Of a DNA stretch of 15,463 nt, positions 1-6,488 are shown piece by piece. The translations under genes and the position numbers were made by a program. The DNA is taken from contig DATAYY010000026.1 of NCBI GenBank assembly GCA_036272325.1, positions 1 through 15,463 on the forward strand, given 5' to 3'. The stretch is from Schlegelella_A sp036272325 (GTDB lineage Bacteria; Pseudomonadota; Gammaproteobacteria; Burkholderiales; Burkholderiaceae_C). Below the pieces are notes generated by a model. The model ran no database searches. It saw only the letters and a program-made list of their open reading frames with translations, and was not told the origin of the DNA. Numbering within the stretch: the first letter of the stretch is position 1; each line of letters begins with the position of its first letter.

Positions 1-1194
1 CATCTCGCGCGACGCATCGGGACCCGCGGGGTCGGTGTACGAACCGCTCTCGCTGCCGCCCGACCAGGCGTGCGGCGAGCCGTGCACGACCCAGTGTTCG
101 GCCAGGGTCGGCGCGTCGGCTGCAGCGGCGTCGCGCCGCCAGACGGTGCGCTGGAACGAGCGCGTGTCGCTCGTCGTGTCTCCCTCGAAGCTGATCGAGA
201 CGGCCGTGCCGGCATCGCCGAGCGCTGCCGCGACGACCGCATCGCCGTTCGCCGCGACGACGGTCTTGTCGGCGTCGCCGTGGAAGACGATCAGCGGCGC
301 GCCGGACGCGGGGGTTGCGGCCGCGGCTGCGACGCCGTTGCCGGCCGCCGGCCGCAGCGTCATCAGCGCCGTCAGGAGTTCATGCGTCGTCCCCGGCCCC
401 GACTTCATGATCGCGAACGCCGACGCCACGTCCTGTGCGCTCCCGGGCGCGACGCCCGAATGGACTCCGGCAGCAGCGAACAGGTCGGGGTACTCGCGCG
501 CCAGGATCGCCGCCATCGCGCCACCGGCCGAAAGCCCCGCGACGTACACGCGGTCGTGATCGATCCCGTGCGTCTGCAGGACGTGGCGCGTCATTCCGGC
601 GAGGAGCGCCGGCTCGCCCGCGCCGCGGCCCTGGTCGCGCGGCGAGAACCAGTTCCAGCACTTGTGCGCGTTCGAGCGCGGTGCCTGCTCCGGGTAGAGG
701 ACCATGAAGCCTTGCTCTTGCGCGAGCGCGTTCATCTGCGTTCCGGCCGCGAAGTCGTCGGGGTCCTGCGTGCAGCCGTGCAGCATGACGACGAGCGGCA
801 GCGCCTCGCCCTCGAAGCCGTCGGGGACGAACAGCTTGAAAGCGCGCGTTCCGTCGGCGCACGTGTAGCTGCTGGCGAGAAAGCGTCCTGGGCCGGTCGG
901 CCGGCGGACGGCGGGGGGCGCTTCGTCGACTTCTGCCGCATCGTCGACGACGAGCGTCGGTGTATGTGGCGGGAGCGCGGGCGTGTCGTGCACCAGAATG
1001 GCGGGGACGGTGTCCTCCACCGCGGCGTCGATCACCGTTGCCTCGACGGTGAGGTCGGCCTCGAGGCGAACGGGGTGAGTGCTGGCTGGCGCTGGATGCG
1101 CCAGCGCGCGCTGGATGGTCGTCGTGGCTTCGGCGAGCTTGCCGCTGCGGGTCAGCTGGGTGGCGTCGAGGATCTTGCGCAGGAACGGGTGCAT
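1..1194 (-). CDS. PHB depolymerase family esterase (alpha/beta hydrolase), C-terminus cut by window start
   Basis: The 398 residues visible form an alpha/beta hydrolase of the PHB-depolymerase/feruloyl-esterase (LpqC-like) family. These enzymes hydrolyse poly- or oligo-hydroxyalkanoate esters or related esters. Seen: an oxyanion segment VVMLHGCTQ at about 135-143, the nucleophile elbow GLSAGG at 220-225 (Ser222), the acid in FHGDADKTV (Asp307) and the His in GSPHAWSGG (His375), so the full triad is present. Residues 1-100 are a poorly conserved Ala/Pro/Thr-rich lead-in with no Sec signal peptide, so an intracellular enzyme is more likely than a secreted depolymerase. The ATG at 1194-1192 begins MHPFLRKIL; I see no better start. 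The frame is open to base 1, so only the end of the protein is missing. A perfect palindrome lies 21 bases upstream of the start codon. The true substrate (PHB or another ester) is not determined by sequence. Confidence 0.9.
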   Translation of the reverse strand, partial: MHPFLRKILDATQLTRSGKLAEATTTIQRALAHPAPASTHPVRLEADLTVEATVIDAAVEDTVPAILVHDTPALPPHTPTLVVDDAAEVDEAPPAVRRPTGPGRFLASSYTCADGTRAFKLFVPDGFEGEALPLVVMLHGCTQDPDDFAAGTQMNALAQEQGFMVLYPEQAPRSNAHKCWNWFSPRDQGRGAGEPALLAGMTRHVLQTHGIDHDRVYVAGLSAGGAMAAILAREYPDLFAAAGVHSGVAPGSAQDVASAFAIMKSGPGTTHELLTALMTLRPAAGNGVAAAAATPASGAPLIVFHGDADKTVVAANGDAVVAAALGDAGTAVSISFEGDTTSDTRSFQRTVWRRDAAAADAPTLAEHWVVHGSPHAWSGGSESGSYTDPAGPDASREM

Positions 1195-1215
1195 GGTCAG
1201 GGGTCCGAGGTTGTA

Positions 1216-1230
1216 TGTTGCACTGCAACA
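1216..1230. promoter_or_regulatory. Perfect 15-bp palindrome, candidate repressor operator (PhaR-like)
   Basis: TGTTGCA-C-TGCAACA is a perfect inverted repeat with a single central base, 21 bases upstream of the esterase ATG (minus strand). It would overlap the esterase promoter or leader. TTGCA/TGCAA half-sites resemble the TGC-rich targets I recall for the polyhydroxyalkanoate repressor PhaR, and the downstream gene is a PHB-depolymerase-type esterase. The symmetry is seen; assignment to PhaR is inference. No clear -35/-10 pair could be fixed around it. Confidence 0.55.
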
Positions 1231-1273
1231 AACAGAGCCTACCCGGTCTCGGAGGAAGCCGCTCGCGCGCCTC

Positions 1274-2338
1274 CTATTTCGTCCTTGGTGGCGCCTCGTC
1301 GCGAAGCGGTGTCACGAGCTCGCCAGCGCGCATCGCCCGGGTGATCTGCGCGACGGCGCGCGCGACTTGCCGCGTTTCTTCCCGGACGGCCTGGTCGTGG
1401 TCGAGCGCCTCATGGCTCGTTGCGTACGGCTCGTAGTAGCCGATGTAGCGATCAAGACGGGCGCGATGTCCGGCGTCGATCAGGCCGATCCAGTCGAGCC
1501 AGTCCGACAGCACTCGACGCGAGCCTTCGATGCCGGCGACGTCGCCGTGGACGACCAGGCCGTAGATCCGCCCCGCGAGGTGCTTCGGATAGCTCCAGCC
1601 CTTGAGCTCGAGCGCCTTCGCCTCCTCTGGCTTCTTGCCGTGCGTCGACGTCGGGTCCGGGTTGCCGCCGTCGGCGCAGACGAGTCGGTCGATCATCAGC
1701 TTGAGCGCGCTCGACGTGCTGTACCAGTGCGTCGGCGTGACGATGACGATCGCGTGCGCCGCGACCCAGCGCTCGTAGATCTCGTTCATCCAGTCATGGA
1801 CCTGGTTCAGCGAATGGTTCGGGTAGCAACTGCACGGCCAATGGCAGAGCGGCATCGCAGTCGACACGCAGCCCTTGCACGGATGGATCTTGCGTCCGTA
1901 CTCCGAGGTGAGGAGGCTGAGGTCGAGGAAGTCGACCTCGAACCTCTCGCTCGCAAGCGTGTCTTGCACTTCGCGGGCAAGGCGGAAGGTCTTCGAGATC
2001 TCGCCGGGGCAGCTGCCGTCGTTGCGCGGCGAGCCGCAGATCACGAGCGCGCGTGTCGGGCCGGTCGCCCACGCCGACTGAGCGTGCTCGATCCGCTCGC
2101 GCGCCGCGATCCAGTCGACCGAAAGATCGTAGTCGGGATCGGCGTGGCCCGGGCCGGCCTTGCGCGTCCGCGGCGCCTTGTGCCCTTGCTCGTAGTTGTG
2201 CCAGGCGATTCCCTCGATCCTGGCGAGCGCCTCGCTCTCACGTTCGAAGGCCGGGTCGAAGAACAGCTCCCGGAAGCGGTCGCCGAACGCGTCGCGCGTC
2301 AGCTTCGCGGGCGCCTGGCCCTTGCGGATCTCAGTCAT
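1274..2338 (-). CDS. Flavodoxin / NADPH-dependent FMN reductase family protein with a Cys-rich loop
   Basis: This 354-residue protein has a flavodoxin-like core from about 95 to 300. A first beta strand leads into the FMN phosphate loop CGSPRNDGSC (101-110). A later strand leads into TPTHWYSTSSALKLMIDR (201-218), the usual flavin-contact segment of FMN-reductase/NQO-like proteins. Between them lies a cluster of five cysteines (154, 157, 165, 169, 171; pattern C-x2-C-x7-C-x3-C-x-C), recalling the compact cysteine motif of iron-sulfur flavoproteins. About 90 extra residues precede the core and have no recognised domain. There are no membrane segments, so it is likely a cytoplasmic redox protein; donor and acceptor are unknown. 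The ATG at 2338 is preceded by a GGAAAGG-type ribosome binding site about 8 bases away. The esterase lies 79 bases downstream on the same strand, and the DUF427 gene is divergent, 56 bases upstream. Confidence 0.85.
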   Translation of the reverse strand: MTEIRKGQAPAKLTRDAFGDRFRELFFDPAFERESEALARIEGIAWHNYEQGHKAPRTRKAGPGHADPDYDLSVDWIAARERIEHAQSAWATGPTRALVICGSPRNDGSCPGEISKTFRLAREVQDTLASERFEVDFLDLSLLTSEYGRKIHPCKGCVSTAMPLCHWPCSCYPNHSLNQVHDWMNEIYERWVAAHAIVIVTPTHWYSTSSALKLMIDRLVCADGGNPDPTSTHGKKPEEAKALELKGWSYPKHLAGRIYGLVVHGDVAGIEGSRRVLSDWLDWIGLIDAGHRARLDRYIGYYEPYATSHEALDHDQAVREETRQVARAVAQITRAMRAGELVTPLRDEAPPRTK

Positions 2339-2362
2339 CGTGCACGCCTTTCCGGGGTCGCC

Positions 2363-2368
2363 TAGTAT
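2363..2368 (+). promoter_or_regulatory. Possible -10 box for the DUF427 gene
   Basis: TAGTAT is the only AT-rich hexamer in the 56-base divergent gap between the flavodoxin and DUF427 genes. It lies 26 bases before the DUF427 ATG, a normal leader distance. No convincing -35 is seen at 16-18 bases, so this is weak. Confidence 0.3.
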
Positions 2369-2394
2369 TTCCGCGTCGAAGCGAGGATCAGGAC

Positions 2395-2673
2395 ATGAAA
2401 GCCACCTGGAACGGCACCACCATCGCCGAGAGCGACGACACCGTCGTCGTCGAGGGCAACCACTATTTTCCCGAGGCCAGCCTGAAGCGCGAGTACGTCA
2501 CCTTCAGCAATCACCGTTCCAGCTGCGCCTGGAAGGGCCAGGCGCACTACTACAGCCTGATGGTCAACGGCGAGCTGAACGAGAACGCGGTCTGGTACTA
2601 CCCGGAGCCGAGCGAGGCGGCCCGGCAGATCAAGGGCCGGGTCGCCTTCTGGAAGGGCGTCCAGGTGGCCTGA
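2395..2673 (+). CDS. DUF427 domain-containing protein
   Basis: A 92-residue protein that is essentially one DUF427 domain. Seen: the central VVVEGNHYFP at 17-26, the invariant-looking SSCAWKGQAHYYSL at 42-55, WYYPEP at 67-72 and AFWKGV at 84-89. The family is a small beta-rich fold, common and mostly uncharacterised in bacteria, and no reaction can be assigned. The ATG at 2395 gives exactly the domain; longer upstream frames overlap the divergent flavodoxin gene and are not credible. A TAGTAT hexamer at 2363-2368 could serve as the -10 box, with no good -35. The gene ends 15 bases before the stop of the convergent potF-like gene. Confidence 0.9.
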   Translation: MKATWNGTTIAESDDTVVVEGNHYFPEASLKREYVTFSNHRSSCAWKGQAHYYSLMVNGELNENAVWYYPEPSEAARQIKGRVAFWKGVQVA

Positions 2674-2681
2674 ACGCCTCC

Positions 2682-2700
2682 GCCGGCGTCAGCGGCCGGC
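2682..2700. terminator. Possible hairpin between convergent genes
   Basis: GCCGGC, seven bases, then GCCGGC again can pair as a 6-bp GC stem. It overlaps the potF-like stop codon and lies just past the DUF427 stop at 2673. There is no T-run on either strand, and GCCGGC is common in such GC-rich DNA, so a terminator role is only possible. Confidence 0.25.
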
Positions 2701-3822
2701 CTTGAAGTTCGTGAAGATGCGCGTCTGCACGCGGCGGATCGGCTGCGGCACGGCGTCGGGCGCGGTCATGCGTGCCTTGTCGGCGTCGCTGAGGAAGACG
2801 GTCTTGTTCTCGGCCACGTCCTTCTTGACGAACTTGAGCGACGGCTTGTTGGGATTGGCGTAGAAGACCTTGTTCGTCAGCGACGCCGCGACCTCGGGGC
2901 GCAGGATGTAGTTGATGAAGAGATGCGCGTTGGCGACGTTCTTCGCGTCCTTGGGGATTGCCATCGTGTCGAAGAAGAGGGTTGCTCCGCCCCTGGGGAT
3001 CAGCGCTTCGATGGCCGGCGGCTGCTTGGGGTCGACTTCGAGCGCGCGTGCGCGGGCGATGTTGATGTCGCCCGAATAGCCCATGACGGCGCAGAGCGAG
3101 CCGCCGGCGAGGTCGTTGATGTAGCCCGACGACGAGAAGCGCGTCACGTACGGGCGCACCGATTGCAACATCTTGGCGGCGACGTCGTAGTCGGCGGCGT
3201 TCTTGCTGTAGGCGGGCTTGCCGACATAGAGCAACGCGACCGGCAGCACCTCGGATGCCGAATCGAGGAAGTTGACGCCGCAGCTCTTCAGCTTGCTCGC
3301 GTACTTCGGATCGAAGATCAGGCTCCACGCATTGGCGGGCATCGGCAGGTCACCGAGCGCGGCCTTCACCTTCGGCACGTTGATGCCGACGGTGACGTAG
3401 CCCCAGAGCCAGTCGACGAGGTACTGGTTGCCGGGATCGACGGTTTCGAGTTGCTTCAGCAGGGTTGGATCGAGGTTGCCCCAGTTGGTGAGCTTCGAGC
3501 GGTCGAGTTTCTGCAAGAGGCCGCCCTCGATCTGGATCTTCGCGAAGTGCGAGCTCGGCACGACGATGTCGTAGCCGGTGTTGCCGGCAACGAGCTTGGC
3601 GAGCAGCACTTCGTTGCTGTCGTAGTTGTCGTAGTTGACCTTGATGCCGGTCTCTTTCTCGAAGTTCTTGATCGTGTCGTCGGCGATGTAGTCCGACCAG
3701 TTGTAGATGTTGAGCACCTTGGAGTCGGCGGCGAGCGCAGCCGTCGCGCCGGCGCAGGCGAGCACGGCCGTTGCCGCGACGCGAAGGGCTCGGGCCAGGG
3801 CGGAGCGGAGGCGGTTCGTCAT
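2689..3822 (-). CDS. potF: Polyamine ABC transporter periplasmic substrate-binding protein (PotF/PotD family)
   Basis: This 377-residue protein binds a polyamine (putrescine or spermidine) in the periplasm and would hand it to an ABC permease. Seen: a basic N-terminus and hydrophobic signal peptide ending near AALAAD (28-33). The family opening LNIYNWSDYIADD (37-49) includes the aromatic-Ser pair that lines the polyamine pocket. It is followed by YDIVVPSSHFA (84-94), a FLDSASEV segment (185-192), GYSGDINIA (248-256) and FFDTMAIP (283-290), in the order and spacing of PotF. Length matches the family (about 370). The ATG at 3822-3820 has GAGGAA 8 bases upstream and starts directly before the signal peptide; longer in-frame extensions are spurious. 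No permease or ATPase genes of a pot operon lie beside it, so it is an orphan binding protein here. Exact ligand is inferred from family only. Confidence 0.92.
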   Translation of the reverse strand: MTNRLRSALARALRVAATAVLACAGATAALAADSKVLNIYNWSDYIADDTIKNFEKETGIKVNYDNYDSNEVLLAKLVAGNTGYDIVVPSSHFAKIQIEGGLLQKLDRSKLTNWGNLDPTLLKQLETVDPGNQYLVDWLWGYVTVGINVPKVKAALGDLPMPANAWSLIFDPKYASKLKSCGVNFLDSASEVLPVALLYVGKPAYSKNAADYDVAAKMLQSVRPYVTRFSSSGYINDLAGGSLCAVMGYSGDINIARARALEVDPKQPPAIEALIPRGGATLFFDTMAIPKDAKNVANAHLFINYILRPEVAASLTNKVFYANPNKPSLKFVKKDVAENKTVFLSDADKARMTAPDAVPQPIRRVQTRIFTNFKAGR

Positions 3823-3860
3823 CGCGGCGGTTCCTCGTGGGGTGTGTGGCAGAGCGTGGA

Positions 3861-3866
3861 ATCGTA
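3861..3866 (-). promoter_or_regulatory. Possible -10 box for the potF-like gene
   Basis: On the minus strand this reads TACGAT, 38 bases upstream of the ATG at 3822. That allows a leader of about 30 bases containing the GAGGAA ribosome binding site. The upstream -35 region is not convincing, so this is tentative. Confidence 0.3.
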
Positions 3867-3939
3867 CCCGGGCCAAAGGTTTCGTCGCGCGAATCGCGGT
3901 ATGGTGCCCAAGCTCGCCCTCGCACCACACCCCAGCTCC

Positions 3940-4677
3940 ATGCTCGACGCGTCTCCGCTCGCCAGCCGGCCGCCGATCGGCATCGACGTCGTTCACCGGC
4001 GCCGGCTGCGCGAGATCTACCGGTCGGCCGGCTGGCCCTGCCAAGACGGCATCGAGGTCGAGCTGCTCGCCGCCGGTCTGGTGCAGCGCGAGCGCGGCCC
4101 GCTCGGCCACGAGACGCTTCGCCTCACCGACGCCGGCATCGCCATCCTCGCCGAGACGCTGGCGAGAAATCGTGCCAAGCGCGACGCCCACGAGGCGCTC
4201 GTCGAGCGCGTCGCCCGCGAAATGACGCGAGCTGGCCGGCTCGCCTGGCGCGGCCTCGCGGTGCGCGCCAAGGTCGACGCCGGCTGGACGTTCGCGATGC
4301 CCGACGTCTTCTCGATCCGCCACACTACCGTCGAGGCGTACGCCGAGCCGATCGTCCACGAGGTCAAGGTGCAGCGCGCCGACCTGCTCTGCGATCTCCG
4401 TCGCGCATCCAAGCGCCAGGCATACCTCGAGCTCGGCGGCGAGTGCTGGTACGTCCTCAAGGACGGCATCGCCGAAGCCGACGAGATCCCGATCGAGTGC
4501 GGTGTTCTCGTCGCGTCCGAACGCGGTCTCGAGGTCGCGCGCCCGGCGCCGAAGCGGCCGATTCGGATCGGCTTCGCGCTCTGGATGGCGCTCGCGCGGG
4601 CGACTCCGGTCGAAGGCTGGCGGCTCGACGACGCCCAGCTTCTGCTCGGCGGCGAGGCGCCGGCGCTCGCCGACTGA
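3940..4677 (+). CDS. Winged-helix plus PD-(D/E)XK nuclease-fold protein, MmcB-like
   Basis: 245 residues in two parts. Residues 20-72 look like a winged helix: RRLREIYRSAGW, then an ELLAAGLVQRERG helix/wing, then LRLTDAGIAIL. Residues 85-215 carry a PD-(D/E)XK nuclease-like core: MPDVFSI (120-126; Asp122), then IVHEVKVQRADLLCDL (138-153; Glu141 and Lys143), then AYLELGGECWYVL (161-173). This resembles the MmcB family of DNA-repair-linked proteins, in which a restriction-endonuclease-like fold is predicted. The likely role is DNA binding and possibly cleavage or repair, but that is family inference. Two in-frame ATGs exist, at 3901 and 3940. I prefer 3940 because TATGGT at 3900-3905 could be a -10 box and would make 3901 untranscribed; neither has a clear ribosome binding site. 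It is divergent from the potF-like gene and 34 bases upstream of the thioredoxin gene. Confidence 0.7.
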   Translation: MLDASPLASRPPIGIDVVHRRRLREIYRSAGWPCQDGIEVELLAAGLVQRERGPLGHETLRLTDAGIAILAETLARNRAKRDAHEALVERVAREMTRAGRLAWRGLAVRAKVDAGWTFAMPDVFSIRHTTVEAYAEPIVHEVKVQRADLLCDLRRASKRQAYLELGGECWYVLKDGIAEADEIPIECGVLVASERGLEVARPAPKRPIRIGFALWMALARATPVEGWRLDDAQLLLGGEAPALAD

Positions 4678-4701
4678 TTGCGCGATGATCGCGAACTCAC
4701 T

Positions 4702-4706
4702 GGAGG
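4702..4706 (+). promoter_or_regulatory. Ribosome binding site deciding the thioredoxin start
   Basis: GGAGG stands 5 bases before the ATG at 4712. An earlier in-frame ATG at 4685 has no such site and would put nine extra residues before the lipoprotein signal, so this site selects 4712. Confidence 0.75.
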
Positions 4707-4711
4707 AAGCG

Positions 4712-6436
4712 ATGACTCCCATCCTCGTTCGCTCGCGCCGCTGCCTGGTCGGCTTGGCCGCGGCATTGGCGGTCTCGCTCCTCGCGGCGTGCGACAAGCC
4801 GGCTGCGCCGACGTCGTCGGGGGCAAATCCGGCGACGGCAGAGAAGTCGACCGTGACGAGCGAGACCGCTCCGGCGGCAGGCCCGGTCGCCGCAAAGGTC
4901 AGTGCCGGCGCGCACGCCGACGCCGGCATCGCCTGGCACGAGGCAGCCAACGACGCCGAGGTCGATGCCGCGTTCGCGACGGCGCGCAGCGAGAACAAGC
5001 CGGTGTTCGTCTATTGGGGCGCGAAATGGTGCCCGCCGTGCAACCAGGTCAAGGCAACGCTCTTCAACCGGCAGGACTTCATCGAACGCTCGCGGGCGTT
5101 CGTTCCGGTCTACGTCGACGGCGACAGCCCGGGCGCGCAGAAGATCGGGGCCCGCTTCAAAGTCAGCGGCTACCCGACGATGGTCCTGTTCAATCCACAG
5201 GGCAAGGAAGTCACACGTCTGCCGGGCGAGGTCGACCCGATCCGCTACACCGAAGTGCTCACGCTCGGCATGAATGCAGCGCGGCCGGTCGGTGCGGTTC
5301 TCGCCGATGCGCTGGCGCGGCCGGCGACCTTGGGGCCCAACGACTGGCGGCTGCTCGCGTTCTATTCGTGGGAGACCGACCAGCAGCAGGTGATCGCCAA
5401 GGACAAGCTGCCGGCGACGATGCTCGCGCTTGCCAACGCTTGCCCCGTCACCGCGCCCGACGCGGCGATGCGGCTGCGGCTGAAAGCGCTCGCCTTCGCC
5501 GACGAGAAGAAGCCGCCGCGGGTCGACCCGGCGACGCGCGCGGCCGTCGTCGCGCTACTCGGCGATCCGGTGCACACGCGCGAGCAGACAGACCTGGTCA
5601 CCAACTACGCGAGCGAAATCGTCCGCGCGACGAGCGCCAAGGGCACGGCCGACCGCAAGGCGCTGGTCGCCGCGTTCGACGGCGCACTCAAGCGCCTCGA
5701 GGCCGATCCGACGCTGTCGCGCGCCGACCGGATGCAGGCGCTGATCGCGCAGGTCGACCTGGCGCGCGTCGACGAGCCCGCGGCAGGCGAGGCGGTGCAC
5801 GCGCGGCGCCAGCCGGCGCCGCAGCTGCCGGCCGCTCTCGTCGCCGACGTCCGCGAGCAGGCCGCCCGCGCCGACCGCGAGATCACCAATGGCTACGAAC
5901 GCCAGGCGGTAATCACTGCCGCGGCCTACATGCTCGAGCGCGCCGGCCTCGGCGACGAGTCCGACGCGCTGCTGAAGGCGAACCTGACGAAAAGCCATTC
6001 GCCGTACTACCTCATGTCCGAGCTCGCAAGCAACGCCAAGAAGCGCGGCGACACCGCCGAGGCGCTGCACTGGTACCGCGAGGCCTACGACAAGAGCGAA
6101 GGCCCGGCGACCCGGCTGCAGTGGGGCGCGAGCTACATCGTCGCGCTGATCGAGCTCGCGCCGCAGGACGAGAAGACGATCGAGGCGGCGACTGCGCAGC
6201 TCTGGAGCGAGGCGGCGACGCAGCCGGACGCGTTCTACATGCGCAGCGCCCGCTCGCTGCAGCGCGTCGGCGAAAAGCTGCAGGCGTGGAACAAGAGCGG
6301 CGCGCACCGGGCAGCGATGGCGCGGCTCGATGCCAGGCTCACCGACCTGTGCGCGCAACCGGCGCGCAGCGGCGACGAGCGCGCGACCTGCGAGAAGCTG
6401 CTCGGATCGCACGCCAAGCCGGCCGCGCAGGCGTGA
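4712..6436 (+). CDS. Thioredoxin-domain lipoprotein with long helical C-terminal region
   Basis: 574 residues. The N-terminus is a lipoprotein signal: basic MTPILVRSRR, a hydrophobic stretch, and lipobox LAAC with Cys27. Asp at +2 would favour inner-membrane retention under the enteric Lol rule. A Pro/Ala/Thr linker (28-70) leads to a thioredoxin fold at about 75-190 with VYWGAKWCPPC (active-site Cys107 and Cys110) and the cis-proline segment GYPTMVLF (Pro155). This should act as a periplasm-facing thiol-disulfide protein. About 380 further residues are helical and Ala-rich, with a TPR-like patch AEALHWYREAYDKSEG. Two cysteines near the end (LTDLCAQ and ATCEKL) could form a disulfide. The partner is unknown; the C-terminal part may be a docking domain. 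The gene lies 34 bases after the MmcB-like gene and may share its transcript. Confidence 0.85.
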   Translation: MTPILVRSRRCLVGLAAALAVSLLAACDKPAAPTSSGANPATAEKSTVTSETAPAAGPVAAKVSAGAHADAGIAWHEAANDAEVDAAFATARSENKPVFVYWGAKWCPPCNQVKATLFNRQDFIERSRAFVPVYVDGDSPGAQKIGARFKVSGYPTMVLFNPQGKEVTRLPGEVDPIRYTEVLTLGMNAARPVGAVLADALARPATLGPNDWRLLAFYSWETDQQQVIAKDKLPATMLALANACPVTAPDAAMRLRLKALAFADEKKPPRVDPATRAAVVALLGDPVHTREQTDLVTNYASEIVRATSAKGTADRKALVAAFDGALKRLEADPTLSRADRMQALIAQVDLARVDEPAAGEAVHARRQPAPQLPAALVADVREQAARADREITNGYERQAVITAAAYMLERAGLGDESDALLKANLTKSHSPYYLMSELASNAKKRGDTAEALHWYREAYDKSEGPATRLQWGASYIVALIELAPQDEKTIEAATAQLWSEAATQPDAFYMRSARSLQRVGEKLQAWNKSGAHRAAMARLDARLTDLCAQPARSGDERATCEKLLGSHAKPAAQA

Positions 6437-6488
6437 AGTCGACGTCCAGCCGCCGAGGCCGCTACGGCGCCCCGGCGCCGCGCGCCGC

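Noticed and set aside
70..1344. A 424-codon plus-strand frame over the esterase
   Set aside because: It is antisense to a gene with a complete catalytic triad, has shadow-like composition, and runs into the next gene.
3839..3932. GGGGTGTG and CACACCCC as distant inverted repeats flanking the potF/MmcB divergent region
   Set aside because: Eight bases about 80 apart, one copy inside the coding region; not enough to claim an operator or mobile-element end.
4681..4693. CGCGA-TGA-TCGCG inverted repeat between the MmcB-like and thioredoxin genes
   Set aside because: Only a 5-bp stem of CG-rich sequence, which is frequent by chance here. It has no T-run, and its position gives no clear role.
2689..4998. 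A 769-residue version of the potF-like protein
   Set aside because: The signal peptide begins at the internal Met (3822), which has a good ribosome binding site; the upstream part is antisense to the MmcB-like gene.
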